From Petrosia ficiformis (Eukaryota > Porifera > Demospongiae > Haplosclerida > Petrosiidae): a stretch of 64,000 nucleotides of DNA. The notes under the pieces were generated by a model. It did not search any database. It worked only from the letters and a program-made list of their open reading frames with translations, and was not told the origin of the DNA. The position numbers and the translations under genes are program-made. The first letter of the stretch is position 1, and every line of letters starts with the position of its first letter. Where the stretch lies: the NCBI GenBank assembly GCA_947044365.1, contig OX345636.1, positions 44,517,037-44,581,036 of the forward strand. Direction: 5' to 3'. This document shows positions 37,266-48,694 of the stretch, piece after piece.

Positions 37266-37828
37266 CAAACTGCATTTCAAATTATACTTGTTCATGGATA
37301 AAGAACTACTCCATTTCTCCAGTGAGTAGTTGGTGAAAGACCATTATTCTGGTATATAGAAAAGTAACCACAAACATTGAAGAACACAATAATTATTATT
37401 GTATTGCAATTTTGTGTAATACATTTTTAAATAGACAATAGCTATATACTTGTTTAAAGAAGTCAGTAAAATCATTGAAAAATCTAATTTATGGACATTC
37501 AAATTGCAAATTAATAATATAATATTCTGTAAATTCAGATAATAATAATAATAAAAAGGAATGTAAAATTTCAGTTCAATACTACCTTTTTCTCAACAGA
37601 ATGTATGCTAATTACTGTATAGGGTGATACAGTTTGTATTCATTAGTGTGAAAAATCATAATCAACAATCTATATAACAGCACTATGCAAACTTCAACAA
37701 TGAACACAACCACATTATTTAGTAATATATAATAACATAATGCATGTGACATTGCATATTATGTATCCAATTCTGTACATCACAGGCTACAATCATACTC
37801 ATACCTTGTTATTCTTTCTTACTTCTCC

Positions 37829-38155
37829 TTGTTATTCATTGTATTCACTTTCACTTGTATTTCAATGTATTGTTTTTTAAGGAAGGCCTTCGTGGCTAGG
37901 TGGAACTGTCTGAAAGAACATAGTAGAGGTGCTGTACTTGGAGATATCAATGCTTTAGCAATTGCAGATGGCACAAATTGGGAAGAAACTAAAGTATTAA
38001 ATGTCCGTGATATAGGTGGTATGGGAAAAATCGTTTTAAAAAAGGTTTTCAGAGGATGTCCCATCAACTACTGAAAGCTGGCCTACCTGGTAAACCTAAT
38101 AATAATTATGGCAATAAAGATAACAAAGATAATTATAACAAACCAACAGAAATCA
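37829..38155 (+). other. Exon-like block downstream of array copy 3
   Basis: Best preserved of a block repeated in several units. The frame FLRKAFVARWNCLKEHSRGA, VLGDINALAIADGTNWEETK, then VLNVRDIGG is open. A donor (GGTG|GTATGG) and acceptor (TTTTCAG|AGGATG, 38050) would link to EDVPSTTESW and a stop. In units 1 and 3 an extra GTAAGTCATTTAG stretch interrupts WN..LKE like a tiny intron. It may be a second small gene or the 3' exons of the array gene. Not recognised. Confidence 0.35.
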
Positions 38156-38331
38156 AAGTAAGTGAATTATAAAATGGACAAGAAAGTAAATTAAGCAAAC
38201 AAAAGATACAATAAAGCATTGTAACAAAACATAAGTATTACACAAATTAGACGTATATCTTATAAAAATCTATGTTTTAAACACACAAAGAAAAATACTT
38301 TTTTATTTGGCTCTTAACGAAGTATGCGATT

Positions 38332-39165
38332 CTATCCTTTTTTGGTGGTTTGGTAAAGAGTTCCATAGTTTTCAACCTGAACCAAACACATTTTAAACAT
38401 GTTGCGCCTCTGCTCAAGAGTTATCCAACCCAATTCAGAGTGAAGCACAGAACTAGGTGTTCTAGCTGGCCTAAAAAGGATCAATCTCATATACCATAGT
38501 TCTGTACCCACTGAACATGATCCTTCAATCGTTTGGAGCAATCACTCCAAACAACTGAACAATAATCAAGATGTGGTAAAATAAGAGCATTGATCTTAAG
38601 TGTGTAAGGGAATATTTTTTGTAGCTTAGAGAGTTTTGAGAGACCCATATAACATTTGTGTCGAACACTCTCAACATGTTCAGTCAAATTGAGATTATTA
38701 TCTATTATAATTCCTAACAGTTTAATTGAATTCTTTCTTGAAATAACCCATTTAACTGTACATCAATCAACAACAGTTTCTGTGCCTTCGTCTACATGAC
38801 ATCAAAAGTAACTGAGTTTTAGATGTGTTGAGCTCAAGTTGGTTACATCTGGTTACACAATCTAAATCACTTGATAACGTAAACTGCAGGTTATTAGGAG
38901 TAGGGTTAGATGTATATACAGTGGTAGCAAACTGTTTAACAGTCAATTGATGAACACTAGTCCACGAAGTGTATACATCCTTTACATTTATTCGCTGTTT
39001 CCTATGACTGAGATAATTGCGAAACCATTTCAGTTCTCCACTTTTGATCCCATATACAGACATCTTATCAACAAGTATTTCATGATTAATAGAGTCAAAG
39101 ACCTTACTAAATCCAGCATAATGCTATCCACAAGCTCATCTCTATCAAGGGCATTTCTCCAGTAG
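38332..39165 (-). pseudogene. Non-LTR reverse transcriptase fragment, unit 2
   Basis: Longest of the three fragments but rearranged. The high-coordinate part has MSVYGIKSGELKWFRNYLSH and RKQRINVKDVYTSWTSVH, then a deletion, then the C-terminal part with VRHKCYMGLSKLSKLQKIFP, LPHLDYCSVVWSDC and LGWITLEQRRNMFK. Several frame breaks. It shows that the ancestral insertion extended further than in units 1 and 3. Confidence 0.8.
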
Positions 39166-40205
39166 TCGACCATACCAACATGTAAATCTTTTGCTGTGCG
39201 GTGTGCTCTGAAGCCCTTATTAATAATTGAAGATAGACATCTAACTGGTTATACACCAGCCCTTCAAATACGTTAGAAACACTGATATTAGATTACAGCA
39301 TTTGGGAATGTGAATTATATTCACCAGTTTCCACTAATGTGGGATACTCACTCGGGATACAAGCAGATTTTAGACTATCATTAGTAATGCTATCAGAGAT
39401 TTCACCTGCTGCCAGTATTTAACATTTTAGGGCTTATACCATTAGCACCAGTAGCCTTTGATATATTAATCTTTTTAAAATAAAGATTAGGTATTCTCTA
39501 CTTTAACATCACAAACTTAAACTGCAAAGCACAGACAGAAACTGTATCCATAATTATAATGGGAAAAGTGCAATGTTGTCCTGATTAGTAAGATCACCAT
39601 GATCACTTTGAATCTGTTGGCATGTGATGAACTATCTAGATTATGTGAATAGAGAGAAAGGATATTTATCACTCTCTCATACCTCAGATTGATGACTAAA
39701 TCTGTATCATTAATTATTTAAATTTCCAAAATTAACTAATTAGGTATAATTATTTTTTATAAAATTAATTATCATTATTGATATTACTCTAACTTCAGTA
39801 TACAATAGTTGTTATTATTACCTACCTGTTTATTTATCAGATTCCACCCTGTTTATTTTTAGACTACAATACCCTTTGTTATTGGGTTTATTTATTATTC
39901 CTTATCTTCTGTATCTACATAAAGACCTGAGTAGCTAAGTGTCAAAATGTTCTTTTCTTTTGAATAATGTTTAGGCTAATCAAAGGACACACAGAATTAT
40001 TTCATAATGAATAATTATCAACATGCTTACATGGATGAAAGTTCTAATGAAAACAAAACACTTAAGTATAATAGTTATTATAATATAATCGTATAACTGT
40101 ATGGATGATGTGCAATCATGTGCATGCGCATGCGTAGCATTTTTGCGCATGCATGCATGCTCATGTTACACAAGCATGTATGCATGCATGCTTGTAGCTT
40201 GCTTC

Positions 40206-40212
40206 TATAAAA
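40206..40212 (+). promoter_or_regulatory. TATA box of array copy 4
   Basis: TATAAAA, preceded by GCATGCTTGTAGCTTGCTTC and followed by ATGTTTCCCCACACTGAAA, 76 bp before the ATG. Confidence 0.65.
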
Positions 40213-40281
40213 TGTTTCCCCACACTGAAAATTATTCATTATTTTAGAGCAACAAAACAAGATCTCAGTAAGCAACAGAAG

Positions 40282-40485
40282 ATGTCGAACATGACTACTG
40301 AAAAGAAAGACTTAAAGCAGTTAACAGATATTGACCATTCCTTTACCTTCAACAGTAAGGTCTCCAATATTGCAGATGATTACTTATTCAATAAAGAAAC
40401 AGTAAAAAGTGGATTGAAGAGGAAAAGGGAACCCGAGAATATTGTTGGCACAAAGAGAAGTAAAAAGAGACTAAGAAGACTTTAA
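40282..40485 (+). CDS. Small basic-tailed protein, array copy 4
   Basis: 67 codons with the family consensus: MSNMTTEKKDLKQLTDIDHS, FNSKVSNIADDYLFNKETVK, SGLKRKREPEN, then KRSKKRLRRL. One of the least altered copies. The TATA box is well placed. No reverse-transcriptase fragment follows this copy; the next array copy begins 1.6 kb on. Confidence 0.6.
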   Translation: MSNMTTEKKDLKQLTDIDHSFTFNSKVSNIADDYLFNKETVKSGLKRKREPENIVGTKRSKKRLRRL

Positions 40486-40499
40486 GCCTTGAATGTAAT

Positions 40500-41620
40500 C
40501 AAACTGCAAAGTATTTCAAGTGTTCATGGATAAAGACCAACTACAGTTGCCAAGAGATACAGTTGGTGAAAGACAAACAATCACAGCTAGATATTCCATA
40601 TAGTATATATAGAAGAGCAACAATGCATAAATCACAATATTATATTGTAATATAATTTGCAAATAATAATTTAAACATTTCCTGTGATCTGATCAATATT
40701 ACTTTATAGAAAATATGCTAACTACTGTAGGAATATAGTTTGTATTAATGCATTAGTGTGAAAATGGCTATTTAATGTAATCAACAGTACCATTATCTCT
40801 GTATTACACACAACGCCATGCTATTATTCTTTTGTGATATATAATTTCATGTACATCACAGGCTGTAAGCATAACTAATATTTCTTAGTTCTTTTATTTA
40901 CTCTTTCTCATTTATTTAAAAGAAATAGTTATGTAGCTATTATTGAATTAAAGTATTCACGTTTGTCCATTCTTTCAGAGGTATATTGTTCAAACTGTCA
41001 ATGGAATGTAAGAGACACCAAAAACGTTTCATCAATTATTACTTTACGATCAAGACCTGGTCAGTGAGGAGACTTTTCCCGACATTCGAGCACATTTCCT
41101 TCAACACAGATTTAAAAAACAGCAATACTTAAACCAAGTTTAGAATGCTCGATTTGACTCAACAAATGCAACTTCCTGCTTTGACCCAAATATATATAAA
41201 ACACAATAAACTCGACCGAATCACTACATCATTGTTATTTTTATCATTACACATAAATATATTATAAATATATAATAATAATTATTATTATTATTACACA
41301 GCTACTGGTCTACTGATTCTGTTATAATGTATATTGTATCATCTGAGACATCATTATGTAACATCAAAAGAAAGAATTACGAAAGCAAACTCAATACACG
41401 AAAGTTACAACTTCTTTATCATGCAAGCACAGTCATCAACTATACATTTATAAGGCTGTAATTATACATACTATTCCTGAAAAACAAATAGCTTAATGCA
41501 CTAGTCTCATTCCACCCACACACAAGATCACGTTGACACAAAGGATCACAGTGAAAAACATGCATATTAATTATCCTACATGAAAGCATTGACGAACATT
41601 TTAATTAAAACACTTGATTA
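40500..41620. other. Array spacer, no gene recognised
   Basis: The tail of unit 4 shares the GTATTTCAAGTGTTCATGGA and CACAGGCTGTAAGC blocks with other units, then passes into sequence without similar copies in the window. I see no reliable coding exon. Confidence 0.4.
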
Positions 41621-41812
41621 TAATTATATGAAAGAAGAAATTGAGGAAGCTGTACATGGATGAAAATAATATTTATGGATATGCAGTTACCTACATGCAT
41701 GCGCATGTACATGTGGCATTTGTGCACCTGCATATGTATGCACGCAGCATTTGTACACGGTGTATATGCTTGCAATGGCATACTCATCTCATGCTTGCTT
41801 GTAGTTTGCATT

Positions 41813-41819
41813 TATAAAA
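41813..41819 (+). promoter_or_regulatory. TATA box of array copy 5
   Basis: TATAAAA preceded by ATGCTTGCTTGTAGTTTGCA and followed by ATGTTTCATCACACTGAAA, 66 bp before the ATG. Confidence 0.6.
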
Positions 41820-41878
41820 TGTTTCATCACACTGAAATGTATTAATTATTTTATAGTAGTGAAACAAGATCTCAGAAG

Positions 41879-42076
41879 ATGTTAAAAACTACAGAACAGA
41901 AATACTTAAAAATATCAACAGATATTGATCATTCCTTAACCTTCAAAAGTAAGGTCTCCAGACCCAATATTGTAGACGATTACTTATTCACTAAAGAAAC
42001 AGTAAAGAGTGGTTTGAAGAGAACGAAGGAACCTCAGAATATTGTTGGTACAGAGAAAAGTAAAAAGAGTCTATAA
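41879..42076 (+). CDS. Small basic-tailed protein, array copy 5 (divergent)
   Basis: 65 codons, the most diverged open copy: MLKTTEQKYLKISTDIDHSL, then VSRPNIVDDYLFTKETVKSG, then TEKSKKSL. Two codons (Arg-Pro) are inserted in the middle without breaking the frame, and a premature stop removes the last basic residues. It has a shorter basic tail (GLKRTKEPQN). Could be under relaxed constraint or functionally distinct. Confidence 0.5.
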   Translation: MLKTTEQKYLKISTDIDHSLTFKSKVSRPNIVDDYLFTKETVKSGLKRTKEPQNIVGTEKSKKSL

Positions 42077-42423
42077 GAAGACTTTAAAGCTTGAACATAA
42101 TCAAACTGCAAAGTATTTCAAGTTATTCTTGTTATAGATAAAGAACTACGCATCTCTAGCTGCTATATTATATTGTTTAAAAAAGTATTAAAATCTTCTT
42201 GAGTGAATTTATGGACATTCAAATTGCAAATTAATAATGTAATATTCTGCAAATGTAGATAATAAAAATAATAAAGAAGAATGTAAAATTTCAGTTCAAT
42301 ACTACTTGTTTCTCAACAGAATGATTGCTAATTATAGTTTGTATTTATTAATGATTATTCAACATAATCAACAATCTATATAACAGCACTATGCAAACTT
42401 CAACAATGAACACAACACATTAT

Positions 42424-42653
42424 CACTGCAAAAAATAACAGGTTTCCTGATGTGCGTTAAGAGAAACCTATAAGGAAATATGAGAGAAATTTAGTAGAAT
42501 CCACTGGAAACATGAAGACACGGCATGTTTCTTGAAAAATTTCAAGAAACATGCCGTGTCTTTATGTTTCCAGTGGATTCTACTAAATTTCTCTCATATT
42601 TCCTTATAGGTTTCTCTTAACGCACATCAGGAAACCTGTTATTTTTTGCAGTG
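42424..42653. mobile_element. 230-bp near-perfect palindrome (foldback MITE), TTAT duplication
   Basis: Arms of about 113 bases starting CACTGCAAAAAATAACAGG and ending with its complement CCTGTTATTTTTTGCAGTG. I see one mismatch (ATGAAGAC / GTCTTTAT). TTAT lies at both edges (42420-42423, 42654-42657). Units 1 and 2 have the empty site (ACATTTTAATATAAGTGATA). It inserted after array duplication. Confidence 0.92.
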
Positions 42654-42825
42654 TTATAGTGATATATAATAACATAATGCATGTGATATTGCTATAAAAA
42701 GATTATATATGCAATTATGTATATCACAGCTTGTGATCATACTAATGTCTTGTTATTCTTTCTTAGTTCTTCTTGTTATTCATTATATTCAGTTTTTCTT
42801 GTATATTCAATGAATATTATGAAAG

Positions 42826-43140
42826 GCCTTCGTGGCTAGGTAGAACCATTGGGTAAGTCATTATTTAGCATTTAGAATGAAAGAACATAATAGAGCTGCG
42901 ATATGAATGCCTTAGCAATTGCAGTGGGAACAAAACTAAAGTATTAAATTTCTGTGATTATGGTGGTATGTGAAATGTTTATATATTTACTGGAATATTA
43001 TTGTTTTTTTAAAAAATGTTTTCAGTGAATGTCTCATCAACTACTGAAAGCTGGTCTACCTTGGAGACCTCGTAATAATTATGGCAATAACAATAACAAT
43101 AACAATAAGGGTGAAGATAATTATAACAAACCAACAGAAA
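42826..43140 (+). pseudogene. Decayed downstream exon-like block, unit 3
   Basis: Counterpart of 37873-38155: GGCCTTCGTGGCTAGG, then GTAAGTCATTATTTAGCA, a shortened GATATGAATGCCTTAGCAAT piece and GGTG|GTATGTG, then TTTTCAG|TGAATG with CTACTGAAAGCTGGTCTACC. Internal deletions break the frame. Confidence 0.35.
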
Positions 43141-43268
43141 ACAATATAAGTAGTTAATTGAACAAGAAAGTAAATTAAGCAAACAAAAGATACAATAAAG
43201 CATTGTAACAAAACATAAGTATTACACAAATTTGACGTATATCTTATAAAAATCTATGTTTTATTCAA

Positions 43269-43787
43269 CAGTATTTGGTAGATCGTTTACATACAACAAA
43301 AACAGAACAAGTCCTAGAATTGAACCCTGTGGTACACCTCTGTGAACACTTGTCCACGAAGAGTATACATCCTTTACATTTACTCAGTGTTTCCTATGAC
43401 TGAGATAATTACGAAACCATTTCAGTTCTTCACTTTTGATCCCATATACAGACATCTTATCAACAAGTATGTCATGATTAATATAGTCAAAGACCTTACT
43501 AAAATCCAGCATAATTCTACCCACAAGCTCATCTCTATCAAGGGCTTTTCTCCAGTCGTCGACCATACCAACAAGTAGATCTTGTGCTGTGTGGTGTACT
43601 CTGAAGCCTGATTGTGATTTATTAATAATTGAATTTGATTGAAGATAGACATCAAACTGGTTATACACCAGTTTTTCAAGTACTTTAGAAACACTAGGTA
43701 ACACAATATTGGTCGAAACTGACTGACAGACGACAGATTACAGCATTTGGAATTAAATTCACCAGTTTCCACTAACTTGGGATACAA
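43269..43787 (-). pseudogene. Non-LTR reverse transcriptase fragment, unit 3
   Basis: Very close to the unit 1 fragment: LPSVSKVLEKLVYNQFDVYL, QSGFRVHHTAQDLL, IMLDFSKVFDYINHDILVDK and WFRNYLSHRKH, then a stop. Sequence after the stop still encodes the GSILGP region in another frame. Same boundaries as unit 1, so inherited by duplication. Confidence 0.85.
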
Positions 43788-44619
43788 GCAGATTTTAGAC
43801 TATCATTTAGCAATGCCATCAGAGATTTAATCTGCTGCCAGTGTTTACATTTTAGGGCATATACCATTAGCACCAGTAGCCTTTGATATATCAATCTTTT
43901 TAAAATAAAAATTAAGTATCCTCTACTTTAACATCACAAAATTTAAACTGCAAAGCACAGACAGAAACTGTATCCATAATTATAATGAGAATTATCACAT
44001 TTTTGATGTTGGCCAATAATGTTTGCAATGTCGTCTTAATTAGTAAGATCACCATGGTCACTATGAAGCTGTTGGCATACGATGAACTATCCAGATTGTG
44101 TGAATAGAGAGAAAGGATATTTATCATTCTCTCATACCTCAAATTGATGACTAAATCTGTATCATTAATTATTTCATTTTCCAAAATTAACTAATTATGT
44201 ATAATTATTATTATGTTTTATAAAATTAATTATATAATTATCATTATTGATATTATTCTAACTTCAGTATACAATAGTTGCTATTATTACTAACCTGTTT
44301 ATTTATTAGATTCTACCCTGTTTATTCTTAAACTACAATACCCTTTATTATTGGGTTTATTTATTATCCTTAACTTCTGTATCTACATAAAGACCTGAGT
44401 AGCTAGGTGTCAAAATGTTCCGCTTTTCTTTTCAATAATGTTTAGGCTAATCAAAGGACACACAGAATTATTTCATAATGAATACTTATCAACATGCTTA
44501 CATGGATGAAAGTTCTAATCGAAGCAAAACACTTAAGTATTATAATTATTATAATTTAAATCGTATAAGTGGATAGATGATGTGCAATTATGTATGCATG
44601 CATGCTTGTAGCTTGCTTC

Positions 44620-44626
44620 TATAAAA
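44620..44626 (+). promoter_or_regulatory. TATA box of array copy 6
   Basis: TATAAAA in GCATGCTTGTAGCTTGCTTC ... ATGTTTCCTCACACTGAAA, 76 bp before the ATG. Confidence 0.65.
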
Positions 44627-44695
44627 TGTTTCCTCACACTGAAAATTATTCATTATTTCCGAACAACAAAACAATATCTCAGTAAGCAACAGAAG

Positions 44696-44899
44696 ATGTC
44701 GAACATGACTACTGAACAGAAAGACTTAAAGCAGTTAACAGATATTGACCATTCTATTACCTTCAACAGTAAGGTCTCCAATATTGTAGATGATTACTTA
44801 TTCAATAAAGAAACAGTAAAAAGTGGATTGAAGAGGAAAAGGGAACCTGAGAATATTGTTGGTACAAAGAAAAGCAAAAAAAGACTGAGAAGACTTTAA
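44696..44899 (+). CDS. Small basic-tailed protein, array copy 6
   Basis: 67 codons: MSNMTTEQKDLKQLTDIDHS, ITFNSKVSNIVDDYLFNKET, VKSGLKRKREPEN, then KKSKKRLRRL. Differs from copy 4 only by scattered substitutions. Followed by a polyadenylation-like AATAAAG near 45176 and by another decayed exon-like block at 45495-45650. Confidence 0.6.
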   Translation: MSNMTTEQKDLKQLTDIDHSITFNSKVSNIVDDYLFNKETVKSGLKRKREPENIVGTKKSKKRLRRL

Positions 44900-45917
44900 G
44901 CCTTGAATGTAATCAAACTGCAAAGTATTCCAAGTATTCATAGGTAAAGAACTACTGCATTTTTCTGGTGAAAGTCAGATATTCCAGTATAGAAGAGCAA
45001 CCACAAAAACTGATGAACACAATAATTACTGTATTGCAATTTTGGGTAATACATTTTTAAACAGATAATAGCTATATACTTGTTTAAAGAAGTTATTAAA
45101 ATCATTGAAAAAATCTTGAGTGAATTTATGGACGTTCAAAATAATATAATACTCTGTAAATCTAGATAAAAATAATAAAGAATGTAAAATTTCAGTTCAA
45201 TACTACCTTTTTCTCAACAGAATGTATGCAAATTACTGTACAGAGCGATACAGTTTGTATTCATTAGTGTGAAAAATGATTATTCAACATAATAAACAAT
45301 CTATATAACAGCACTATGCAAACTTCAACAATGAACATAATCACATGATTTAGTGATATATAATCACATAATGCATGTGACATTGCTATATATATATGCA
45401 ATTATGTACATCACAGGCTGTAATCATACTAATATCTTGTTATTCTTTCTTAATTCTTCTTGTTATTCATTGTATTCACTTTCTCTTGTATATTACGAAA
45501 AGTCTTCGTGGCTAGGTAGAACCATCAAGTTAGTCATTATTTAACATTTAGGATGAAAGAACATAGAAGAGCTGTTGTAATTGGAGATATGAATGCCTCA
45601 GCAATTGCAGATGGCATAAATGAAACTAAAGGATGTCTACTGGAATCTTGGCACATGATAAACCATCCTGATCGTGTGAATAGAGAGAAAGGATATTTAT
45701 CACTCATTTGTACCTCAAATTGATGTCTAAAGCTGTATCATTAATAATTTAATTGATATCATTCTAAATTAGTATACAATAGTTGTTATTACCACTAACC
45801 TGTTTATTTTCAAAAAAACGTACGAAATTATCACATAATGTGAATAATTATCAATATCCTTACATGGATGAAAGTGCTAATCAAACACTTAGTATAATGA
45901 ATGCACTAAAGTGCAGA

Positions 45918-46275
45918 ACCCTCGCTAAAAAGATGCTACTATGAATGTATGCTTCTCAGCATAAACAATTAACAATGAAACAGGGCGTCATGGCGTTGCT
46001 CATCCACCTACTTTCGGATTAAGCAATAACGTTACATAGGCGTGACTGAGTAACAATGGCGACTGGTGATTTTTCGACTTTGCACGACTGTATCTTTTCC
46101 ATCGAAGAGTTTTCTTGCAAATCGCTTGAATCTCGCAGTAGACCTAGTGTGCTCTTTCCTTCGCAGTGACCAAGAATCTTCAAAAGTAAGCAGTTGCAAA
46201 GATTAGTGGGAACACACACACACACGCACACACACAAACCGATTACTATAACCCTCCGCCTACGCGCTCGGGTTA
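45918..46275. mobile_element. Dispersed insertion with CCCTCGC / GCTCGGG ends
   Basis: Starts ACCCTCGCTAAAAAG and ends with CACACACACAAACCGATTAC, CCTCCGCCTACGCGCTCGGG, TTAATAAT. The right end resembles that of 12211-12957. It splits array copy 7 from its upstream unit. A 72-codon minus-strand frame inside has no recognised domain. Confidence 0.55.
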
Positions 46276-46403
46276 ATAATTATTCTAAATTGAGGAAATC
46301 GTATAAGTGTATGGATGTGCAATTAGGCATGCGCATGTGTGCGCCATTTGTACACATGCACGCATGCTCAAGCATGTATGCATGCATGCCTGTAGCTTGC
46401 TTC

Positions 46404-46410
46404 TATAAAA
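46404..46410 (+). promoter_or_regulatory. TATA box of array copy 7
   Basis: TATAAAA in GCATGCCTGTAGCTTGCTTC ... ATGTTTCCCAATACTGAGA, 77 bp before the ATG. Confidence 0.6.
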
Positions 46411-46480
46411 TGTTTCCCAATACTGAGAATTATTCATTATTTCAGAGCAACAAAAACAATATCTCAGTAAGCAGCAGAAG

Positions 46481-46681
46481 ATGTCGAACATGACTACTGA
46501 AAAGAAGGAGTCAACAGATATTGACCATTCTATTACCTTCAACAGTAAGGTCTCCAATATTAATATTGCAGATGATTGTTTATTCAATAAAGAAACAGTA
46601 AAAAGTGGATTGAAGAGAAAGAGGGAACCTGAGAATATTGTTGGTACAAAGAAAAGTAAAAAGAGGCTAAGAAGACTTTAA
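46481..46681 (+). CDS. Small basic-tailed protein, array copy 7
   Basis: 66 codons. Compared with copy 4 it has a five-codon deletion near the N-terminus and a two-codon insertion in the middle (VSNINIADDCLF), both in frame, so the basic tail GLKRKREPEN / KKSKKRLRRL is kept. Frame-preserving changes like these are the main sign that the family is translated. The downstream sequence matches copy 2. Confidence 0.6.
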   Translation: MSNMTTEKKESTDIDHSITFNSKVSNINIADDCLFNKETVKSGLKRKREPENIVGTKKSKKRLRRL

Positions 46682-47109
46682 AGCTTGAATGTAATCAACT
46701 CTAAAGCATTTCATTGTTCATGGATACAGAACTACTACAGCTAGCAAGTGATATTTGAAGGACAAGCAAACACAGATATTGTGGTGTAGAAGAGCAGCCA
46801 TAATATTTGATGAATTGCAATTTTGTTTCATTTCTTTAATAGACAAATAGCTACTTAAATGTATTTTAAAAAGAATAAAGTTATTGAAAAAATCTTGAGT
46901 GAATTTATAGACATTCAATTGATAATAATAGATCTAATACTTTGTAAAACTGGCAATAATATATTTATGCCTTTTACGTAATCTATAATGGAAATATTAT
47001 GTTAAATATTACAATAAATACCAAAGTAAGAATTTCCAGTGATTGGTTACATATTACCACCTTTGCTTTTAGAATTTATACTAACTATACTATGTGATAT
47101 ATAATCATA

Positions 47110-47119
47110 TAATTATAAT

Positions 47120-47166
<47 letters not shown>
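47110..47166. repeat. AT microsatellite
   Basis: Mostly TA dinucleotides. Followed to 47580 by sequence in which I see no gene. Confidence 0.9.
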
Positions 47167-47168
<2 letters not shown>

Positions 47169-47582
47169 GTCACCCTTCAAAGCTTCTGACCATAAATGTG
47201 ATTTATGCACTGTGGTTTGATATGAGCACTGTGTGTTTTGTGGCTTCATTAAGCTGTATAAACATGACTTTGAACTTGGAATATGTCATGCCCACTTGTG
47301 CAATATCAGGCTTATAATCACATCGCCTTTGGGCTTGGTGATTATAATCCTGATATTCCATTCGTAATTATATAAATTATGTACTGTAAATCATACAAAT
47401 TATGTAAATCAGAGGCTATAATCCTACTAATCTTTTTTTACCCTTTCTTCGTTCTAGTCACAAAGGCCTTTTCAAAATATTGTAATTTGTTCATTGAAAA
47501 CAAGAGAAAGCGAATAAAAGGAATAGTCAAGTAGATCATTGGGATATAGCATGAAAGAACATAGAAGAGCTGCTGTATGTAT

Positions 47583-48512
47583 CAAGGTTGGGGTCAATTA
47601 CTATACTAACAAATTAATTACCACTAGAATTACTTTGTGTCTATATAATTACCTTTACTATTACCATCATGGCTTTAGTAATTAATTTCCATTAAATTAT
47701 TTGCTTGTTAATTACCATTATTTCAATTCCCATAATACAGCTGTTAAGTTTTAAGAATAGTAATGTTTCAAGTTTTTTAGCAATAAGCGACATCATTGCT
47801 GTCTTAGAATAATTCCTGCCATGCTAAATACCCTCTGACAGGTACTGATGTCGCAAGAACAGAAAGTACTTTTTAGCAAGGCAACTAAGTATTGGATATG
47901 CTATACTATTATTTTTTCCAGTACACCAAGGAGCCTTTCTTAATTTCTTTTTCACTGTGAACAGCAGCTAAGTAGCCATCTAGTTCTTGGTATGCAGTTC
48001 TTGTTTTGTTGGTAATGTGACTTTTGTCCATAAAGGAAAGAGCTTCCTCCTTTTGGATGGAGACACAGATTCAATGTCACCTTCAGATTGAGCAATAACA
48101 GGTGTATCAGCATTGCTAACCATATCTGCCCTCTTTTCTTCTTCACATTATTGATTTCTGAAACAGAGGAGGTCCGTGATGGTTTAAATTTTGGATGAAG
48201 GACAGTTGCTATGATGAAAATTGAATCTGATTTGATTGCACTGAGTCTTGTCATGAGATTTTCTTTGAGAAAGTGTACTAGGTTTTGTAAGTGCCAAATG
48301 CTAGTGGTCTCAATGTGCTTCTGTAGGCCAATAAAACAAGGAAGTGCTACACATACAGATGCATATGTGTCACCTTGTACAAGTTTAGTTGCTTCTTTAA
48401 ATTGTTCAAATACTTGGACTAGCTCTTGTAAAACTGCTTTATCAGTTAGTGACAAATGCAAATCCTTCTTATTTACAATGCCATTAATATCGTCAACCTC
48501 CAATAGAAGCAT
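47583..48512 (-). pseudogene. hAT transposase fragment with one terminus
   Basis: The edge at 47583 reads CAAGGTTGGGGTCAATTAC, like the hAT ends at 22731. Minus-strand codons 48512-47952 encode part of the catalytic region of a hAT transposase: LTDKAVLQELVQVFEQFKEA, TKLVQGDTYASVCVALPCFI, then FIIATVLHPKFKPS, corresponding to the common ATLLDPRFK motif. The C-terminal dimerisation region is absent or frameshifted, and the first part of the protein is not recognisable above 48512. No matching second terminus was found. Confidence 0.75.
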
Positions 48513-48694
48513 ATCACATTAATTGTGAGCTCTATCGGGTGTCATTTTTTGTAATCAGCACTTTATGAAATTCTTCTTATAATTTCTCAATTACGATGGT
48601 TGACTTCCGACATCAGCAACTATTTTGCCTGCCTTATGACAACAAATGTTGCAGTTGTCTGCAACCCTTGATTCCATCACTGACATACAACTGT

